A DNA stretch of 60,000 nucleotides from Membranipora membranacea (Eukaryota > Bryozoa > Gymnolaemata > Cheilostomatida > Membraniporidae). The number at the start of each line of letters is the position of its first letter. Position 1 is the first letter of the stretch. The position numbers and the translations under genes are program-made. This document shows, one piece after another, positions 58,315 to 60,000 of this stretch. The notes below the pieces were generated by a model that had not been told where the DNA came from, did no database searches, and worked only from the letters and a program-made list of their open reading frames with translations. The stretch lies in assembly GCA_914767715.1 (NCBI GenBank), contig OU612068.1:19408001-19468000 (forward strand). Direction: 5' to 3'.

Positions 58315-58461
58315 AGGGCTAGCGCGAACGCAGGCCCCCAGTAATAAATTGTCCACACGAGCAGCACTCGCAAGTCTCAGTCTGATCTCAGTGCAATGAT
58401 CAGACCTCCTCTTGGGCCACCCGTCTTGTTGATCACGGGTAAACCTGTGACAGGTAAGTAT
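58315..58461 (-). ncRNA. RNU1: U1 snRNA gene, copy D
   Basis: 147 nt from 58461 to 58315, intact at every recognisable site: 5' ATACTTACCTG, GTGATCA loop, ATTGCACTGA loop II with an eight-base-pair perfect stem, Sm site AATTTATTA and stem-loop IV with a TTCG tetraloop. This copy is the best representative of the array consensus. Confidence 0.95.
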
Positions 58462-58475
58462 GATAATGTCCATGA

Positions 58476-58526
58476 ATCCTCAAGGACTAGAACTGAATAA
58501 AGTATCGAGACAATTGGTGTGTGTTT
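58476..58526 (-). promoter_or_regulatory. Upstream control region of U1 copy D (probable PSE)
   Basis: The corresponding block reads CAAGGACTAGAACTGAATAA, then GAGACAATTGGTGTGTG; it is more diverged than A and C but keeps GGTGTGTG near -60. Confidence 0.55.
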
Positions 58527-59202
58527 ATGACTTTTCTCATCAAGAGACTGAAAATATACAAGTTAGCATCAACATCAGATATGAGGTAATGTCTGAGATC
58601 TCCCAGTACTGAAGTTGTATGATTTTCACCCTCAGCTAATGTACCATGGAAGAATTTGTATTTGAAAATGCCAGATCATGGGTGAGAAAAAGCCTACATC
58701 AGGGTTTAAATGTTTCTAAAAATGGGTTTCTTTAAATATTTCACCATTAGATGCAATCCAACATATTATTATATTATATTTTTGTTATGTAAATCCATAT
58801 GCATATCCATAAGCCTACAGTCCTCATTTGAGCGAATAAGTGTGTATTGACAACGCCGAAGTATCATTCAGCTGTGATAGTTCAACCGAAAACAAACCAT
58901 TTATAAAGATTTAAATTTATGGGAGCCATTACTGGAGTTATCTGCTCATAGAAATCATGAATACAAGTTTGGCTTGGCTCCTTGATCAGTAGACCACAGA
59001 TATGGGCTGAGATAGGAGTTTATGATGGTTTAAAGTTCAATTACCACATAATGCATGTTACAGAAAACACAAACTACTAAATTTCAGAGCTACATTCAGC
59101 ACTGCAAATCTGTACAAAGTTTGAATCAACCTACAAATGGTAGCCACTGCTGTATGGTCTAACGTAATTATGATTACAATGTGACGGAATCAAATTTAGT
59201 CT

Positions 59203-59450
59203 GAGTACCAGACATGAATAAAGTTCTGAGAAAACTTGTGTCTGTTCACGATTTTACTTATCAAGACACTGGGAATATACAAGTTTGCATCATCATCATC
59301 AGAGATGGGGCAATGTTTGAAATCTTGAAGTTTAAAAGTTGATTGATTTTCAACTTTAGTTAAAGAGCCATGGGAACTTTATATTTGCAAAGACAAGATC
59401 CTGGGTAAGAAAAAGCCTATTTGATCAGAGTTAAAATTCCTATTTTGCTT
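59203..59450. repeat. Orphan U1-unit flank without a U1 core
   Basis: A second copy of the unit's upstream flank (ACCAGACATGAATAAAG, AACTTGTGTCTGTTCACGAT, CATCATCATCATCAGAGATG) begins here although no U1 core precedes it. Together with the truncated copy at 56944 it shows that unit number has changed by recombination. Confidence 0.75.
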
Positions 59451-59577
59451 TAGTTGTTCAGTTAGGGTAGGCAAATTTTACCCTGACATCCAGCGCTTGC
59501 ATGGGCACCATTTCACATCCTTGAGATGGATCGAAATTGATTGACAGATGAGGGACCATTATGTTACATTATTTGTT

Positions 59578-59724
59578 AGGGCTAGCGCGAACGCAGGCCC
59601 CCAGTAATAAATTGTGCACACGAGCAGCACTCGCAAGTCTCAGTCTGATCTCAGTGCAATGATCTGACCTCCTCTTGGGCAACCCGTCTTGTTGATCACG
59701 GGTAAACCTGTGACAGGTAAGTAT
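59578..59724 (-). ncRNA. RNU1: U1 snRNA gene, copy E (variant)
   Basis: 147 nt from 59724 to 59578. 5' end, loop II (ATTGCACTGA), Sm site and stem IV are intact, but three changes are private to this copy: one in the 3' arm of stem I (GGGTTGCCC for GGGTGGCCC), one in stem II producing an A-A mismatch (GTCAGATC against GATCAGAC), and one just before the Sm site (GTGTGCACAATTT). It may be a variant U1 or an early pseudogene. Confidence 0.9.
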
Positions 59725-59738
59725 GACTTTATCTATTA

Positions 59739-59789
59739 AGCCTTGAGGACCAGACCTGAATAAAGTATCGAGTAAACTTGTGTCTGCTC
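59739..59789 (-). promoter_or_regulatory. Upstream control region of U1 copy E (probable PSE)
   Basis: Keeps GAGGACCAGACCTGAATAAA and a GAGTAAACTTGTGTCTG version of the distal block, so the GGTGTGTG core seen in A, C and D is altered to TTGTGTCTG. Confidence 0.5.
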
Positions 59790-60000
59790 ATGATTTTACT
59801 CATCATGATAATGAAAATAAACAAATTAGCACCATCATCAGAGATGAGGCAACGTTTGAGATCTCCAGTACAGTAGTTGTTTGATCGAAGACCTAATCTT
59901 ATGTACTACAGACAAATTGATTTTCAAAAGACTTGATCCTGGGTAAGAAAAAGCCTACTTGGTCAGAGTCAAAATGTTTCTAAAATTGGAATGTTTAAAA

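Larger units (their letters stand above)
55904..60000 (-). repeat. Tandem U1 snRNA gene array, diverged ~1.2-kb units
   Basis: U1 cores begin at 55904, 57151, 58315 and 59578; spacings are 1247, 1164 and 1263 bp. Between cores the units still align (for example TGAGAAAAAGC, TTCTAAAAATGG, CAGTACACCA, ACTGGAGTT), but they are clearly diverged, whereas cores differ at only a few sites. Unit boundaries are rearranged: a truncated core sits at 56944, and a second upstream flank without a core starts at about 59203 between copies D and E. The array continues past the right edge. The short reading frames within it have no coding meaning. Confidence 0.9.

Noticed and set aside
1-60000. Bacterial-type features (operons, CRISPR arrays, ribosome-binding sites)
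   Set aside because: All protein genes here are split by spliceosomal introns; the only direct repeats are microsatellites, a minisatellite and the U1 array, none with spacer organisation like CRISPR.

Overview
This window is nuclear DNA of an invertebrate animal. The evidence is five intron-rich protein genes with GT-AG junctions that keep reading-frame phase, AT-rich introns, tRNA-derived SINEs and palindromic MITE-like elements, and two C2H2 zinc-finger genes recognisable as orthologues of animal ZNF423/ZNF521 and ZNF341. The phylum cannot be fixed from sequence alone.

Layout, left to right. (1) 1-7.8 kb, minus strand: a secreted protein of tandem laminin-G-like (LamG) units, running off the left edge; one of its introns is two-thirds filled by a ~99-unit GTGA microsatellite that begins exactly at the 5' splice site. 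(2) 7.8-9.4 kb: divergent intergenic DNA with MITE-like elements. (3) 9.4-15.3 kb, plus strand: a 12-exon gene for a ~524-residue secreted cysteine-rich protein built from two homologous halves. (4) 15.6-35.3 kb, minus strand: an 18-exon (5' end missing) ZNF423/521-type gene with about 30 zinc-binding modules, including a lineage-specific-looking series of CxxC...CxxC modules. (5) 36.7-49.6 kb, plus strand: a ZNF341 orthologue in 14 exons plus a possible alternative 3' end; its first intron carries a nested set of hairpins. (6) 49.9-55.4 kb, minus strand: a complete 10-exon AidB/ACAD11-like acyl-CoA dehydrogenase, convergent with ZNF341. (7) 55.5-55.64 kb: a 20-bp minisatellite. (8) 55.9-60 kb and beyond: a tandem array of U1 snRNA genes on the minus strand, four 147-bp copies plus one truncated copy, in diverged ~1.2-kb units.

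The strongest result is the U1 array. On the plus strand its core looks like a short coding exon ending in a perfect splice donor, but that donor is the complement of the U1 5' end. The core contains the U1-70K loop, the U1A loop, an Sm site and the 3' stem-loop. The two zinc-finger genes are arranged head-to-head (at most 1.4 kb between the visible ends), which could indicate shared regulation; the other genes show no obvious functional link. Exon coordinates were read by hand from splice consensus plus phase and may be off by a base or two in places.
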